From Eubacterium sp. (GTDB lineage: Bacteria; Bacillota; Clostridia; Oscillospirales; Acutalibacteraceae), in the NCBI GenBank assembly GCA_017543725.1, contig JAFYFO010000316.1, positions 1 to 8,356 of the forward strand: a stretch of 8,356 nt of DNA, in the 5' to 3' direction. Of this stretch, positions 1 to 6,341 are shown piece by piece. The position numbers and the translations under genes were made by a program. The notes under the pieces are model-generated. The model had not been told where the DNA came from. It made no database searches and worked only from the letters and a program-made list of their open reading frames with translations. How positions within the stretch are numbered: position 1 is the first letter of the stretch; the number at the start of each line of letters is the position of its first letter.

Positions 1-1
1 A

Positions 2-634
2 GGAAAAACCTGGAGCGAGGGCAAGGATATAACCGGCGAAATCCTCCTTGATTCAGACGGCGTTTTCCTCGGCACAGCGCCCGGCAACGCCCTTAAAACG
101 AATAGCGGCAGGCTTGTTTTCCCGCTCTATACTCTCAAAGATACGGTTTGCGTTTATTCCGATGATAACGGAGAAACTTTCAAGAGAAATATCAGAAATC
201 CTTATACGGATAATATCGACGAATGGTGCGCCGTTCAGGCAAAAAGCGGCGATATTTATTCCTTCGGAAGAGCAAAGAAATTTGATAAAACGCCCGTTTC
301 AATATCAAAAGATAATGCGATAACCTTTATCAAGGATAAAAAAGCGCCGATAAAAGCGCCCAAATGCCAGAAAAGCGCGCTTTCAGCGGAGAATAAAGTT
401 TTTCTTTGCCATCCCTCGGGAAAGGTCAGGGAAAACGGAGTTATCTCGCAGGGCGAATTTGTTTTTGATAAAAAATCAAATTGCAAAGGTATTAAATGGA
501 GCAAGGAAACAATCAGTGTTAATGAAGGCTTCTTCGCTTATTCTTCGCTCTGCCTGATAAACGGCAAAACCCTCGGAGTTCTCTATGAAGACCAACCGAC
601 GGGGCATATTGTTTTTCAGAAAATTGAAATATAG
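2..634 (+). CDS. Exo-alpha-sialidase (GH33), C-terminal part, 5' end outside window
   Basis: The open frame enters from the left edge and ends at TAG 632-634, giving 210 visible residues. The family removes terminal sialic acid from glycoconjugates with a six-bladed beta-propeller. Visible marks, numbered from the first full codon: part of an Asp-box at the very start (GKTWS), a full Asp-box (SDDNGETF), and IDEW with Glu74, which lines up with the conserved catalytic Glu. FGR with Arg90 and KVRENG with Arg143 match the second and third arginines that bind the sialic acid carboxylate. FFAYSSL with Tyr180 matches the nucleophilic tyrosine, followed by the typical GKTLGVLYE and a final HIVFQKI strand. 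A third Asp-box (SKDNAITF) is degenerate. The N-terminus, first arginine, acid/base Asp and any signal peptide lie outside the window, so location cannot be told. Motif assignment is from family knowledge. The gene converges on the minus-strand operon and shares its terminator. Confidence 0.87.
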   Translation, partial: GKTWSEGKDITGEILLDSDGVFLGTAPGNALKTNSGRLVFPLYTLKDTVCVYSDDNGETFKRNIRNPYTDNIDEWCAVQAKSGDIYSFGRAKKFDKTPVSISKDNAITFIKDKKAPIKAPKCQKSALSAENKVFLCHPSGKVRENGVISQGEFVFDKKSNCKGIKWSKETISVNEGFFAYSSLCLINGKTLGVLYEDQPTGHIVFQKIEI

Positions 635-644
635 TATATATAAG

Positions 645-680
645 AAAACCGTCTGCGAAAGAAAATCCGCAGACGGTTTT
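645..680. terminator. Bidirectional intrinsic terminator between convergent genes
   Basis: A perfect 13-bp stem pairs 645-657 (AAAACCGTCTGCG) with 668-680 (CGCAGACGGTTTT) around a 10-nt A-rich loop. On the plus strand the stem runs into a T-rich tract, 11 bp after the sialidase stop. On the minus strand it lies just after the stop of the secreted MBL protein and is followed by TTTTCTTAT, a weaker U-tract. The position between two convergent stops fits a shared terminator. Confidence 0.9.
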
Positions 681-684
681 TGTT

Positions 685-3171
685 TTATTTTGTTTTAACG
701 CTCTTTGCAGAGGTTGCGCTGCCCTTAACCTTAACGCCTGAAATCTTTCGGTATGCCTGAACTTTATAGTAATAAGTTTTCTTGCTGCTTGCCGAAGTAT
801 CGGTGTAGGTTTTCGTTGAGCCCTTTGTTATTGTTTTGATTGATTTATATGTTCCCGATTTCGAGGTTGAACGCAAAATATAATATCCGCTTGCGTTTTT
901 AACCTTATCCCAGGAAACAGTGTTTTTGCCCTTCGATTTTGCCTTAACTTTCAAGTTCTTCGGCTTTGCGGGCAGCGGGGAAGTCATAACGCCTTTTTTA
1001 TCAAAAGTGCATTTAACGCCGCCAACGCTTACGGTTTTGCCTTTCTGGAGTTTGCCGTATTCATTGAAATAATAGTATTTCCCATCAATGCATTTGAAGC
1101 CCGTTTCGCGAAGACCTGTTTTGGGATTGAAATAATAGGTTGCGCCGCTTAAATCCTTGAAACCTGTTGTCATAACTCCCTTGGAGTTGAAGTGGCGATA
1201 GCAGGTTTTTTTATTTATTTTGTAGGTTTTAAGACCGCCCTTGCCGTTGTTGTTGAAGATAACGCCGTTTTCATTTATAGCGTATTTCTTTTTGTTTATT
1301 TCATAGATATCCCAGTTCTTTGAGCCTGTTTTTCTGAAACCGTCGGAGGGCTGATAGTAGCATAGAATCGGCTTGCCGCTGCTTTCAGTTTCAATGAATC
1401 CCGTTTGCATTGCGCCGTCCTTGCCAAAGAGGCGATATCTCGTTTTTCCGCTGACGGTGTATGATTTAAGTCCGCCTGCGCCTTCGTTATTGAAGATAAC
1501 TCCGTTTGCGTTTATTGCGTATTTCTTGCCGAGTATATCAAAAATATCCCAGTTATCGTTTCCGAGTTTTCTGAAACCTGTTGAAGGCTCGTGGTAGCAA
1601 TAATAGGATTTTCCGTTTGAAACAAAATTGCCGAAACCGATAGCCATTTCGCCGCTTTCTTCAAAATCGCGCAAATCCTTGCCGTCGTTATATCTGCGGG
1701 CGTTTTTATAAACCCATTTGCCGTTTTCAAATTCATAGTGGCCCTTTTCCATTGCGCCGCCTTCATTGAAAAGATAGGCTTTGCCGTCGATAATCTGAAC
1801 GCCGGTTAATATATTGCCGTTTTCATCGAAATAGTATTTGTTTTTGCCTGTGTAGTTCGGCTTTGAAGCGCTTTCGCCTTCGGGTTTCTGGGCAATTCCT
1901 TCAACTTCAATCCAGCCTTCAAAGGTTTCGCTTCCGCCAACAGCGCCGTTTAAGTTTTTATCTCTGTAAAGCGTTGTTTTGCCGTTTTTTAGTTTGATAA
2001 CGAAGGGCGCTTCCTCGGTTCCAACCATATAGGGAAGTCCCCATTTCTGCGCTCTTTCAATCGCCGTGTGGTTTTTCCATACGGTTTTTCCGTTTGAAAC
2101 GGTTGTTCCGTATCCCATATTTTCAGCGAAGAAATATTTTGCTTTAACTGCCGCAAAGAAATCTTCAGTGTTTGAAGTTGAGGTTAAGCCGTGGTGGGGC
2201 ATTTTAAGAATGTCGGAGCAGAGTTTTCCGCTCTTTCCGTATTCGTCAATAAGCGCTCTTTCTTCGGCGCTTTCAATATCTCCTGTGGTTAAAAATTTTG
2301 TTTCTCCGCAGGTGAAAAGCGTTGTCAGCGAGCAGTCATTGAGATAGTGGCTCATCTTGTTTCCGTTATAGTCGGACGGATGATGAGTTCCGACAGGACC
2401 TAAAACTTCGGCTTCAACGCTGCCGATGCTGAAGGTTGAACCTTTTTCAAGATAGTGAACGATTCTTTCTTTGGGCTCGGTTTCTCCGCCTTCGCCCTCG
2501 CTTCCGCCCTCGTTTCCGCCCTCGTTTCCGCCTTCGCCTTCGCCTTCGCTTCCGCCTTCGTTAAAACCTTGGTATTCATCGCCGCCCATAATATCGTCGT
2601 TGCCGATGAATTCGTTATCCTTGCCTTCCATTCCCGAGCCGAGGAGTGAATCAATTTCACCGCCTTTGGTGTCTTCGGGTTCAAGGGGCTCATCTATATT
2701 TGCTCTGTTTCTGATAACGCTGCGGGTTATTTCTGTAATATTATAGCCGCTTTTGTTTTCATATTCCGTTCCGATTGTTTTATAGTCGGGGAGGTAGAGC
2801 CTTTTGATTGTGAAATTCTCAGCAATTGCGGCAAGTCCGCCGATATGGTCGGAATGAAGATGGCTGATATAAACGGTCAGAGGAGTTTCCTTTGTTAATC
2901 CGATATTTTGAAGATAGGAAACAAGGCTGTTGCTTGTGTATTCCGCGCCTGCGTCCATAAGCAGGTATTCGCCGTTTGATTCAAGCAAAACCGCGTCGCC
3001 GTATTCAACTTCATCGTTATCGTCGTCTTCAATATCCTGCGAGGAATTCTGAGAGAGATAAATACCGTAGATTTTCATTGACGGCTCATCTGCAGCAGCA
3101 CTGAAAGGCAGTGCGGAAACAATCATAATAAGTGCGAAAATTAAGGATAATAATTTAACTGATTTTTTCAT
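685..3171 (-). CDS. Secreted MBL-fold hydrolase with cell-wall-binding repeats and FN3 domain
   Basis: 828 residues. Residues 1-27 form a signal peptide (lysines, a hydrophobic core, SAAA then D), so the protein is exported. An MBL-fold domain covers about 33-405. It has HLHSDH (His104, His106, Asp108, His109), TTGD (Asp298) and MPHHG (His326, His327), the ComEC-like metal-site pattern. The usual DVGQGDA start is replaced by an acidic loop before EYGDAVLLE (45-64), and a Gly/Glu linker (about 203-232) interrupts the domain. Residues 440-730 hold aromatic/Gly cell-wall-binding repeats (YYFDENGNILTG and similar), including two copies of a 79-residue unit. Residues 735-828 are one FN3 domain; there is no LPXTG motif. 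The order MBL then wall-binding repeats resembles pneumococcal phosphorylcholine esterase Pce/CbpE, but sequence alone does not give the substrate: phosphodiester, phosphorylcholine or nuclease-type activity are all possible. ATG at 3171 is preceded by AAGGCGGTG (3185-3177). It is second in an operon with the GPH symporter. Confidence 0.85.
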   Translation of the reverse strand: MKKSVKLLSLIFALIMIVSALPFSAAADEPSMKIYGIYLSQNSSQDIEDDDNDEVEYGDAVLLESNGEYLLMDAGAEYTSNSLVSYLQNIGLTKETPLTVYISHLHSDHIGGLAAIAENFTIKRLYLPDYKTIGTEYENKSGYNITEITRSVIRNRANIDEPLEPEDTKGGEIDSLLGSGMEGKDNEFIGNDDIMGGDEYQGFNEGGSEGEGEGGNEGGNEGGSEGEGGETEPKERIVHYLEKGSTFSIGSVEAEVLGPVGTHHPSDYNGNKMSHYLNDCSLTTLFTCGETKFLTTGDIESAEERALIDEYGKSGKLCSDILKMPHHGLTSTSNTEDFFAAVKAKYFFAENMGYGTTVSNGKTVWKNHTAIERAQKWGLPYMVGTEEAPFVIKLKNGKTTLYRDKNLNGAVGGSETFEGWIEVEGIAQKPEGESASKPNYTGKNKYYFDENGNILTGVQIIDGKAYLFNEGGAMEKGHYEFENGKWVYKNARRYNDGKDLRDFEESGEMAIGFGNFVSNGKSYYCYHEPSTGFRKLGNDNWDIFDILGKKYAINANGVIFNNEGAGGLKSYTVSGKTRYRLFGKDGAMQTGFIETESSGKPILCYYQPSDGFRKTGSKNWDIYEINKKKYAINENGVIFNNNGKGGLKTYKINKKTCYRHFNSKGVMTTGFKDLSGATYYFNPKTGLRETGFKCIDGKYYYFNEYGKLQKGKTVSVGGVKCTFDKKGVMTSPLPAKPKNLKVKAKSKGKNTVSWDKVKNASGYYILRSTSKSGTYKSIKTITKGSTKTYTDTSASSKKTYYYKVQAYRKISGVKVKGSATSAKSVKTK
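1144..1614 (-). repeat. Internal duplication of a 79-codon unit in the wall-binding region
   Basis: Residues 520-597 (1614-1381) and 599-676 (1377-1144) of the secreted protein align without gaps at a period of 79 residues. By eye 45 of 78 positions are identical. Shared landmarks are CY..PS.GFRK.G..NWDI, KKYAIN.NGVIFNN and GGLK.Y. The divergence shows the duplication is old. Each unit is longer than a standard ~20-residue wall-binding repeat and carries several of them. Confidence 0.85.
2476..2559 (-). repeat. Gly/Glu-rich low-complexity repeat inside the MBL gene
   Basis: Imperfect 6-12 bp units (minus-strand GAGGGCGGAAAC/GAAGGCGAA types) encode a run of GGSEGEGEGGNEGG-like residues, about 205-232 of the secreted protein. 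It lies between the HxHxDH and TTGD motifs, so it is an insertion in the catalytic domain and not an inter-domain linker. Such tracts can change length by slippage; the present copy keeps the frame. Confidence 0.8.
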
Positions 3172-3176
3172 ATAAA

Positions 3177-3185
3177 CACCGCCTT
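3177..3185 (-). promoter_or_regulatory. Ribosome binding site for the secreted MBL gene
   Basis: AAGGCGGTG on the minus strand lies 5 nt before ATG 3171 and inside the 21-bp gap after the symporter stop. The symporter gene has almost the same site (AAGGCGGT), so GGCGGT appears to be a usual Shine-Dalgarno variant here. With no room for a separate promoter, the two genes are probably co-transcribed. Confidence 0.75.
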
Positions 3186-3192
3186 TTTCTTA

Positions 3193-4575
3193 TTAGTTTT
3201 GATTTTTTGAAACAATGTATTCATTAACTTCGTCTGCAAGTTTTCCGTAGAGTTTGAATTTCTTTGAGAAAACTATCAGCGAAATTGTTATCAGTATTGC
3301 GGGCGCTCCGAATGCGATAAACGCAATAACATTTTTTGTTGTTTCGTTTATCTGCTTCGTTGCGCTTGTTATCTGAGAATTATAGTTAACAAGTCCAAGT
3401 CCGCCGAAAAGAATAATCGTTTGAATGGTGTATGCCATTTTCTGAAGGAAACCTTTCATTGAGAAGGTTATACTTTCGTTTCTTTCGCCGTTTTTATATT
3501 CACCGTAGTCAACGATATCTGCAAGGAAAACGGTTTGCGAAACAAACATTGAGGCAATTCCGGTTGATGAAATGATATATGAAATATCAAGCGCTATTGC
3601 AATTTTCAGTTTTGCGAAGATAAACATTAAGATGTATCCGAAAACCGTTGCGGAAAGCGAAATCTGATAAATTCTTTTCTTATCAATCCATTTTGAAAGA
3701 ATCGGAATAACAAGAAGTCCGAGAACGGAGCCAACTGCGCCGATTGTCTGGAAAAGGGATTGCTCTTTCGGTTTGCTGAGAACATCCGAGAAATAGTAAA
3801 CAGCCGTTCCCGAAGTTAAGTACCAACCTGCGTTTGAGAGCATTGCAAAAATCATAAATATGATAAGTTGGTCGTTGCTTTTCAGAACCATGAAAATCTT
3901 TTTGAAAGAAAACTTTGTTTTTTTATCGTTATGAACATTTCTTTCCTTTGTTGATAAAACGCAGATTGCCGAGAAGAAAACTAGCATGGCGGCGCAGATG
4001 CCTGCCCAGCGTGAAAAGCCGCTTGCACTGTATCCCTTATCGGTTGTCATTCCCGTTGAAAGCATCGGAAGAATAATCGGGGTTAAAACAGTTATTATTC
4101 CCTGACCGAGACCCGAAAAAGTTCTTGCAACGGTTGAAACCATATTTCTGTCGTCAGGGTCGGAAGTGAAGGAGGGAATCATACTCCAGTAGGGGATATC
4201 AGCCATTGTGTTCGTCATTCCCCAGAGGATGTACATAACTCCGATATAAATATAAAGTTTCATTCCGCTCATACCAAAAGAGGTGAAGAGCAAAAACAGC
4301 ACTGCGGCGTTGCAGATTGCGCCGATAATAATCCACGGGCGGTATTTGCCGTGCTTTGTTCTTGTGTTATCAACAATAGTTCCCATCATGGGGTCGTTGA
4401 TGCCGTCCCAGATTCTTGCTATCGGAGTCAGAAGCAGAAGAAACGCTTCTTTAAGCCCTAAAACGCTTGATAGATAGTAACTCAGAAATGAATAAAACAT
4501 TCCGTAACTCAAATCAAGTCCGACGGCTCCGATTCCGTAGCCGATTTTTTCTTTCCAACTCGTTTTTTGTCCCAT
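3193..4575 (-). CDS. GPH-family (MelB-like) cation:sugar symporter
   Basis: 460 residues, the usual length for glycoside-pentoside-hexuronide:cation symporters, with about 12 hydrophobic segments. It would import a sugar or glycoside with Na+ or H+ across the cytoplasmic membrane. Family marks: ARIWDGINDPMMG (53-65), VDNTRTKHGKYRPW (68-81), ILWGMTNTMADIPYW (116-130) and ADIVDYGEYK (352-361). Asp21, Asp57, Asp61 and Asp126 align with E. coli MelB Asp19, Asp55, Asp59 and Asp124, the residues linked to galactoside and cation binding, and Lys361 matches MelB Lys377. The full set points to a working symporter, but GPH members take many substrates, so the sugar is not known. ATG 4575 has AAGGCGGT 5 nt upstream and its own promoter. 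It is the first gene of the operon with the secreted MBL protein. No sugar regulator or cytoplasmic glycosidase is present in the window. Confidence 0.92.
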   Translation of the reverse strand: MGQKTSWKEKIGYGIGAVGLDLSYGMFYSFLSYYLSSVLGLKEAFLLLLTPIARIWDGINDPMMGTIVDNTRTKHGKYRPWIIIGAICNAAVLFLLFTSFGMSGMKLYIYIGVMYILWGMTNTMADIPYWSMIPSFTSDPDDRNMVSTVARTFSGLGQGIITVLTPIILPMLSTGMTTDKGYSASGFSRWAGICAAMLVFFSAICVLSTKERNVHNDKKTKFSFKKIFMVLKSNDQLIIFMIFAMLSNAGWYLTSGTAVYYFSDVLSKPKEQSLFQTIGAVGSVLGLLVIPILSKWIDKKRIYQISLSATVFGYILMFIFAKLKIAIALDISYIISSTGIASMFVSQTVFLADIVDYGEYKNGERNESITFSMKGFLQKMAYTIQTIILFGGLGLVNYNSQITSATKQINETTKNVIAFIAFGAPAILITISLIVFSKKFKLYGKLADEVNEYIVSKNQN

Positions 4576-4611
4576 AACAGACCGCCTTAAATATTTTTAA
4601 TTATTAATAAC

Positions 4612-4640
4612 ATTATAACATATTGCTGCAGGATATACAA
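4612..4640 (-). promoter_or_regulatory. Promoter of the GPH symporter / MBL operon
   Basis: On the minus strand, TTGTAT (4640-4635) and TATAAT (4617-4612) are separated by exactly 17 bp, a good sigma-A promoter. Transcription would start near 4605 and give a leader of about 30 nt. A TATTG...CAATA inverted repeat (4621-4625 and 4638-4642) lies across the -10/-35 spacer and could be an operator, but the arms are only 5 bp. Confidence 0.78.
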
Positions 4641-4660
4641 TAAGTCTGTTTAAAATCCTT

Positions 4661-4678
4661 GAAATATCGCCGTATTTC
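4661..4678. promoter_or_regulatory. Short palindrome upstream of the GPH promoter, possible operator
   Basis: GAAATATCGCCGTATTTC has 6-bp perfect arms around a 6-bp centre. It lies about 20 bp upstream of the -35 of the minus-strand operon and 48 bp upstream of the mraZ -35. The place suits an activator of the sugar operon. It does not match a regulator site I can name, and arms this short can occur by chance in AT-rich DNA. Confidence 0.3.
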
Positions 4679-4725
4679 CTAAAAATTACAATTCAGTTAC
4701 AATTTTCAGCACGCCCATAAAACTC

Positions 4726-4754
4726 TTGACAATGGGGGATTTGCCCTATATAAT
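4726..4754 (+). promoter_or_regulatory. mraZ promoter (dcw cluster)
   Basis: TTGACA (4726-4731) and TATAAT (4749-4754) with a 17-bp spacer form a full consensus sigma-A promoter. Transcription would start near 4761 and give an mraZ leader of about 110 nt. The spacer holds ATGGGGGATTT, one of four related boxes in this region, so MraZ or another repressor could bind over the promoter. Confidence 0.88.
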
Positions 4755-4818
4755 ATAAGCAAGTGGTGAGAAATCCCATAAAAATCAACCGAAATCCCAT
4801 AAAAAACATATGGGGTTT
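4732..4818. promoter_or_regulatory. mraZ: Cluster of four ATGGG/CCCAT boxes, candidate MraZ operator
   Basis: Four related boxes are present: ATGGGGGATTT on the plus strand (4732-4742), AAATCCCAT at 4771-4779 and again at 4792-4800 (the same box on the minus strand), and ATGGGGTTT on the plus strand (4810-4818). The middle two are part of an identical 15-mer, GAAATCCCATAAAAA, at 4770 and 4791, 21 bp apart (two helical turns). MraZ is known in E. coli to bind TGGG-type direct repeats before its own gene; assigning these boxes to MraZ is inference from position and the TGGG core. In RNA, boxes 3 and 4 can pair over 9 positions with one G-U pair. Confidence 0.55.
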
Positions 4819-4871
4819 AGGTGTTTTCCGCTTTTTAAGGCGTTTTATCAATTCGGAAAGGAGGAAGAATT

Positions 4872-5309
4872 ATGGAAGATTATTTCGTAGGTCATAAACA
4901 GCATAAGATTGACAATAAAGGAAGAATCTCCATTCCCGCAAATATGCGCTCGGGTCTCGGTCAGGAATTTATCGCGTCCCGCGGCTTCGGCAAATGCATT
5001 GCTCTTTTTCCTCTTGAAGAATGGAATGCTTTTTTGAAAAGGATTCATGATGATGTCAGCCAGAGCGACAGAAAGCAACTTGAATTCTTCTTCCTTGCAA
5101 ATGCTGAAAAACTCAGCCTCGACGGTCAGGGAAGGCTTCTTCTCAACGAAACGCTGAGAAAGCAGGCGGCGCTTATTGACGAGGATAAGGCGGAAGTTTT
5201 CGGAAACAACAGAAGAATTGAAATCTGGAACTGCGAACTCTTCAATCAGCAGCTTGAAGCGATTGATGAAACTGCTATCGAGAGTATTCTTGATAAATAT
5301 AATATTTAA
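4872..5309 (+). CDS. mraZ: Transcriptional regulator MraZ
   Basis: 145 residues, the normal size. MraZ is a nucleoid-associated, ring-forming DNA-binding protein that controls its own dcw operon. It has two SpoVT/AbrB-type halves. The first carries DNKGRISIPANMR (14-26), the second DGQGRLLLNETLR (84-97 region), each with the typical D-x-x-GR core. In the second motif Asn92 replaces the proline present in the first (IPxxxR against LNxxLR), a small change that need not affect folding. ATG 4872 is preceded by AAAGGAGG (4857-4864) with 7 nt spacing, the best ribosome binding site in the window. It is the first dcw gene, behind a consensus promoter with candidate MraZ boxes, and ends 2 bp before rsmH. 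Confidence 0.97.
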   Translation: MEDYFVGHKQHKIDNKGRISIPANMRSGLGQEFIASRGFGKCIALFPLEEWNAFLKRIHDDVSQSDRKQLEFFFLANAEKLSLDGQGRLLLNETLRKQAALIDEDKAEVFGNNRRIEIWNCELFNQQLEAIDETAIESILDKYNI

Positions 5310-5311
5310 TT

Positions 5312-6226
5312 ATGGAATTTGTTCATAAGAGTGTTTTGTTTGATGAGGCGATTGAATCTCTCAACATAAATGCCGATAAGATAATTCTTGACGGAACTGC
5401 AGGCGGCGGAGGACATTCCGCCGAAATAGCCAAAACGGCTAAACTGCTCATTGCCGTTGACCAGGACCCTGACGCAATCGGGGTTTTGCAGGAGAGAATA
5501 GGAAAACTCGATAATGTCAGAATTGTTCAGAATAACTTTGAAAACATCAAAGATATTCTAAAAGAACTTGATATCGAAAAAATAGACGGAGTTCTTCTTG
5601 ATTTGGGAGTCAGTTCTTTCCAACTTGATACGGCTGAGAGGGGCTTTTCGTTCCACGCCGACGCTGAACTTGATATGAGAATGAGCAAAAGCGGGCTTTC
5701 CGCCAAAGATGTTGTTAACACATACAGCGAAGAGGCGCTGTGCGATATTCTTTTTAAATACGGCGAAGAAAAGTTTGCAAGAAGAATTGCAAAAAACATT
5801 GTTGAAGCAAGAAAAGAAAAACCGATTCAAACAACTTTTGAACTTGTTGAAATAATAAAAAAATCTTATCCCCAAAAGGCGATGCGTGATTCGCATCCTG
5901 CAAGAAAAACCTTTCAGGCGATAAGGATTGAAGTCAATGATGAACTGGGAAAACTTTCAAAAACGCTTGATGACGCGCTTGAAAGTTTAAACAGCGGGGG
6001 AAGGATTTCCGTTATAACATTCCATTCGCTCGAAGACAGAATTGTTAAAGAGCGCTTTGCGAAATGGGAAAACCCCTGCACTTGCCCAAAGGAATTTCCG
6101 GTTTGCGTTTGCGGCAAAAAGCCGCTGGGAAAAAGAGTTTTCAAATCTCTTTCCCCGAGCGAAGCGGAACTTAAAGAAAATCCGAGGGCAAGAAGTTCAA
6201 GGCTCAGATGCTTTGAAAAAATTTAG
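5312..6226 (+). CDS. rsmH: 16S rRNA (cytosine(1402)-N(4))-methyltransferase RsmH
   Basis: 304 residues, close to the usual 310. RsmH (MraW) uses S-adenosylmethionine to methylate N4 of C1402 in the 16S rRNA decoding centre. Visible marks: HKSVLFDEAI at the N-terminus, the SAM loop LDGTAGGGGHS (26-36), AVDQDPDA (48-55), DGVLLDLGVSSFQLD (92-106), GFSFHADAELDMRMS (111-125), HPARKTFQAIRIEVN (195-209), TFHSLEDRIVK (236-246), the Cys cluster CTCPKEFPVCVCG (256-268) and the end RSSRLR (294-299). All expected motifs are intact. ATG 5312 follows the mraZ stop by 2 bp, and I see no good Shine-Dalgarno sequence in the AT-rich end of mraZ, so translation is probably coupled to mraZ. Confidence 0.98.
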   Translation: MEFVHKSVLFDEAIESLNINADKIILDGTAGGGGHSAEIAKTAKLLIAVDQDPDAIGVLQERIGKLDNVRIVQNNFENIKDILKELDIEKIDGVLLDLGVSSFQLDTAERGFSFHADAELDMRMSKSGLSAKDVVNTYSEEALCDILFKYGEEKFARRIAKNIVEARKEKPIQTTFELVEIIKKSYPQKAMRDSHPARKTFQAIRIEVNDELGKLSKTLDDALESLNSGGRISVITFHSLEDRIVKERFAKWENPCTCPKEFPVCVCGKKPLGKRVFKSLSPSEAELKENPRARSSRLRCFEKI

Positions 6227-6239
6227 TTAAGAATTTAGG

Positions 6240-6330
6240 TTACTCGCTTGCGCTCAAACAAATATAATCGGGCGTGGGCAGAGCCTGCCATCAATTTTTC
6301 ATTTTCAATTCTCAATTATCAATTATTTAA
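6240..6330 (+). repeat. Probable dispersed intergenic repeat between rsmH and ftsL
   Basis: This spacer differs from the coding DNA around it. It holds TTACTCGCTTGCGCTC (6240-6255), a small GC-rich hairpin (GGCAG 6277-6281 with CTGCC 6285-6289, loop AGC), and an AT-rich tail with TCAATT at 6291, 6305, 6312 and 6319, the last three 7 bp apart. Spacers made of a GC-rich hairpin joined to TCAATTATCAATT-type tandem units are, to my knowledge, frequent as dispersed elements in Clostridia, but one copy cannot prove repetition. A TATAAT (6263-6268) with a poor -35 is inside. It separates genes that are usually tightly packed. Confidence 0.5.
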
Positions 6331-6333
6331 AGC

Positions 6334-6341
6334 GGGAGGTG
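6334..6341 (+). promoter_or_regulatory. ftsL: Ribosome binding site that fixes the ftsL start
   Basis: GGGAGGTG (6334-6341) is a strong Shine-Dalgarno sequence. It overlaps an in-frame GTG at 6339, so that codon cannot be the start; the GTG at 6348 lies 8 nt after the GGAGG core and is the right one. Confidence 0.8.

Noticed and set aside
48..323. 91-codon plus-strand open frame near the left edge
   Set aside because: The sialidase frame runs through the same DNA with conserved motifs and stops at a terminator; this one has no ribosome binding site or known motif.
2400..2693. Open frames on both strands over the Gly/Glu repeat (Ala/Lys-rich or Pro/Ser-rich products)
   Set aside because: They arise from reading a low-complexity repeat in other frames. 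They have no plausible start context and overlap the well-supported MBL gene.
5558..5896. 112-codon open frame on the minus strand
   Set aside because: It is a shadow of rsmH, whose frame is fully supported.
6240..6268. Possible promoter TTACTC-17 bp-TATAAT before ftsL
   Set aside because: The -10 is perfect but the -35 matches the consensus poorly, and the sequence belongs to a probable dispersed repeat. Not strong enough for a separate promoter feature.
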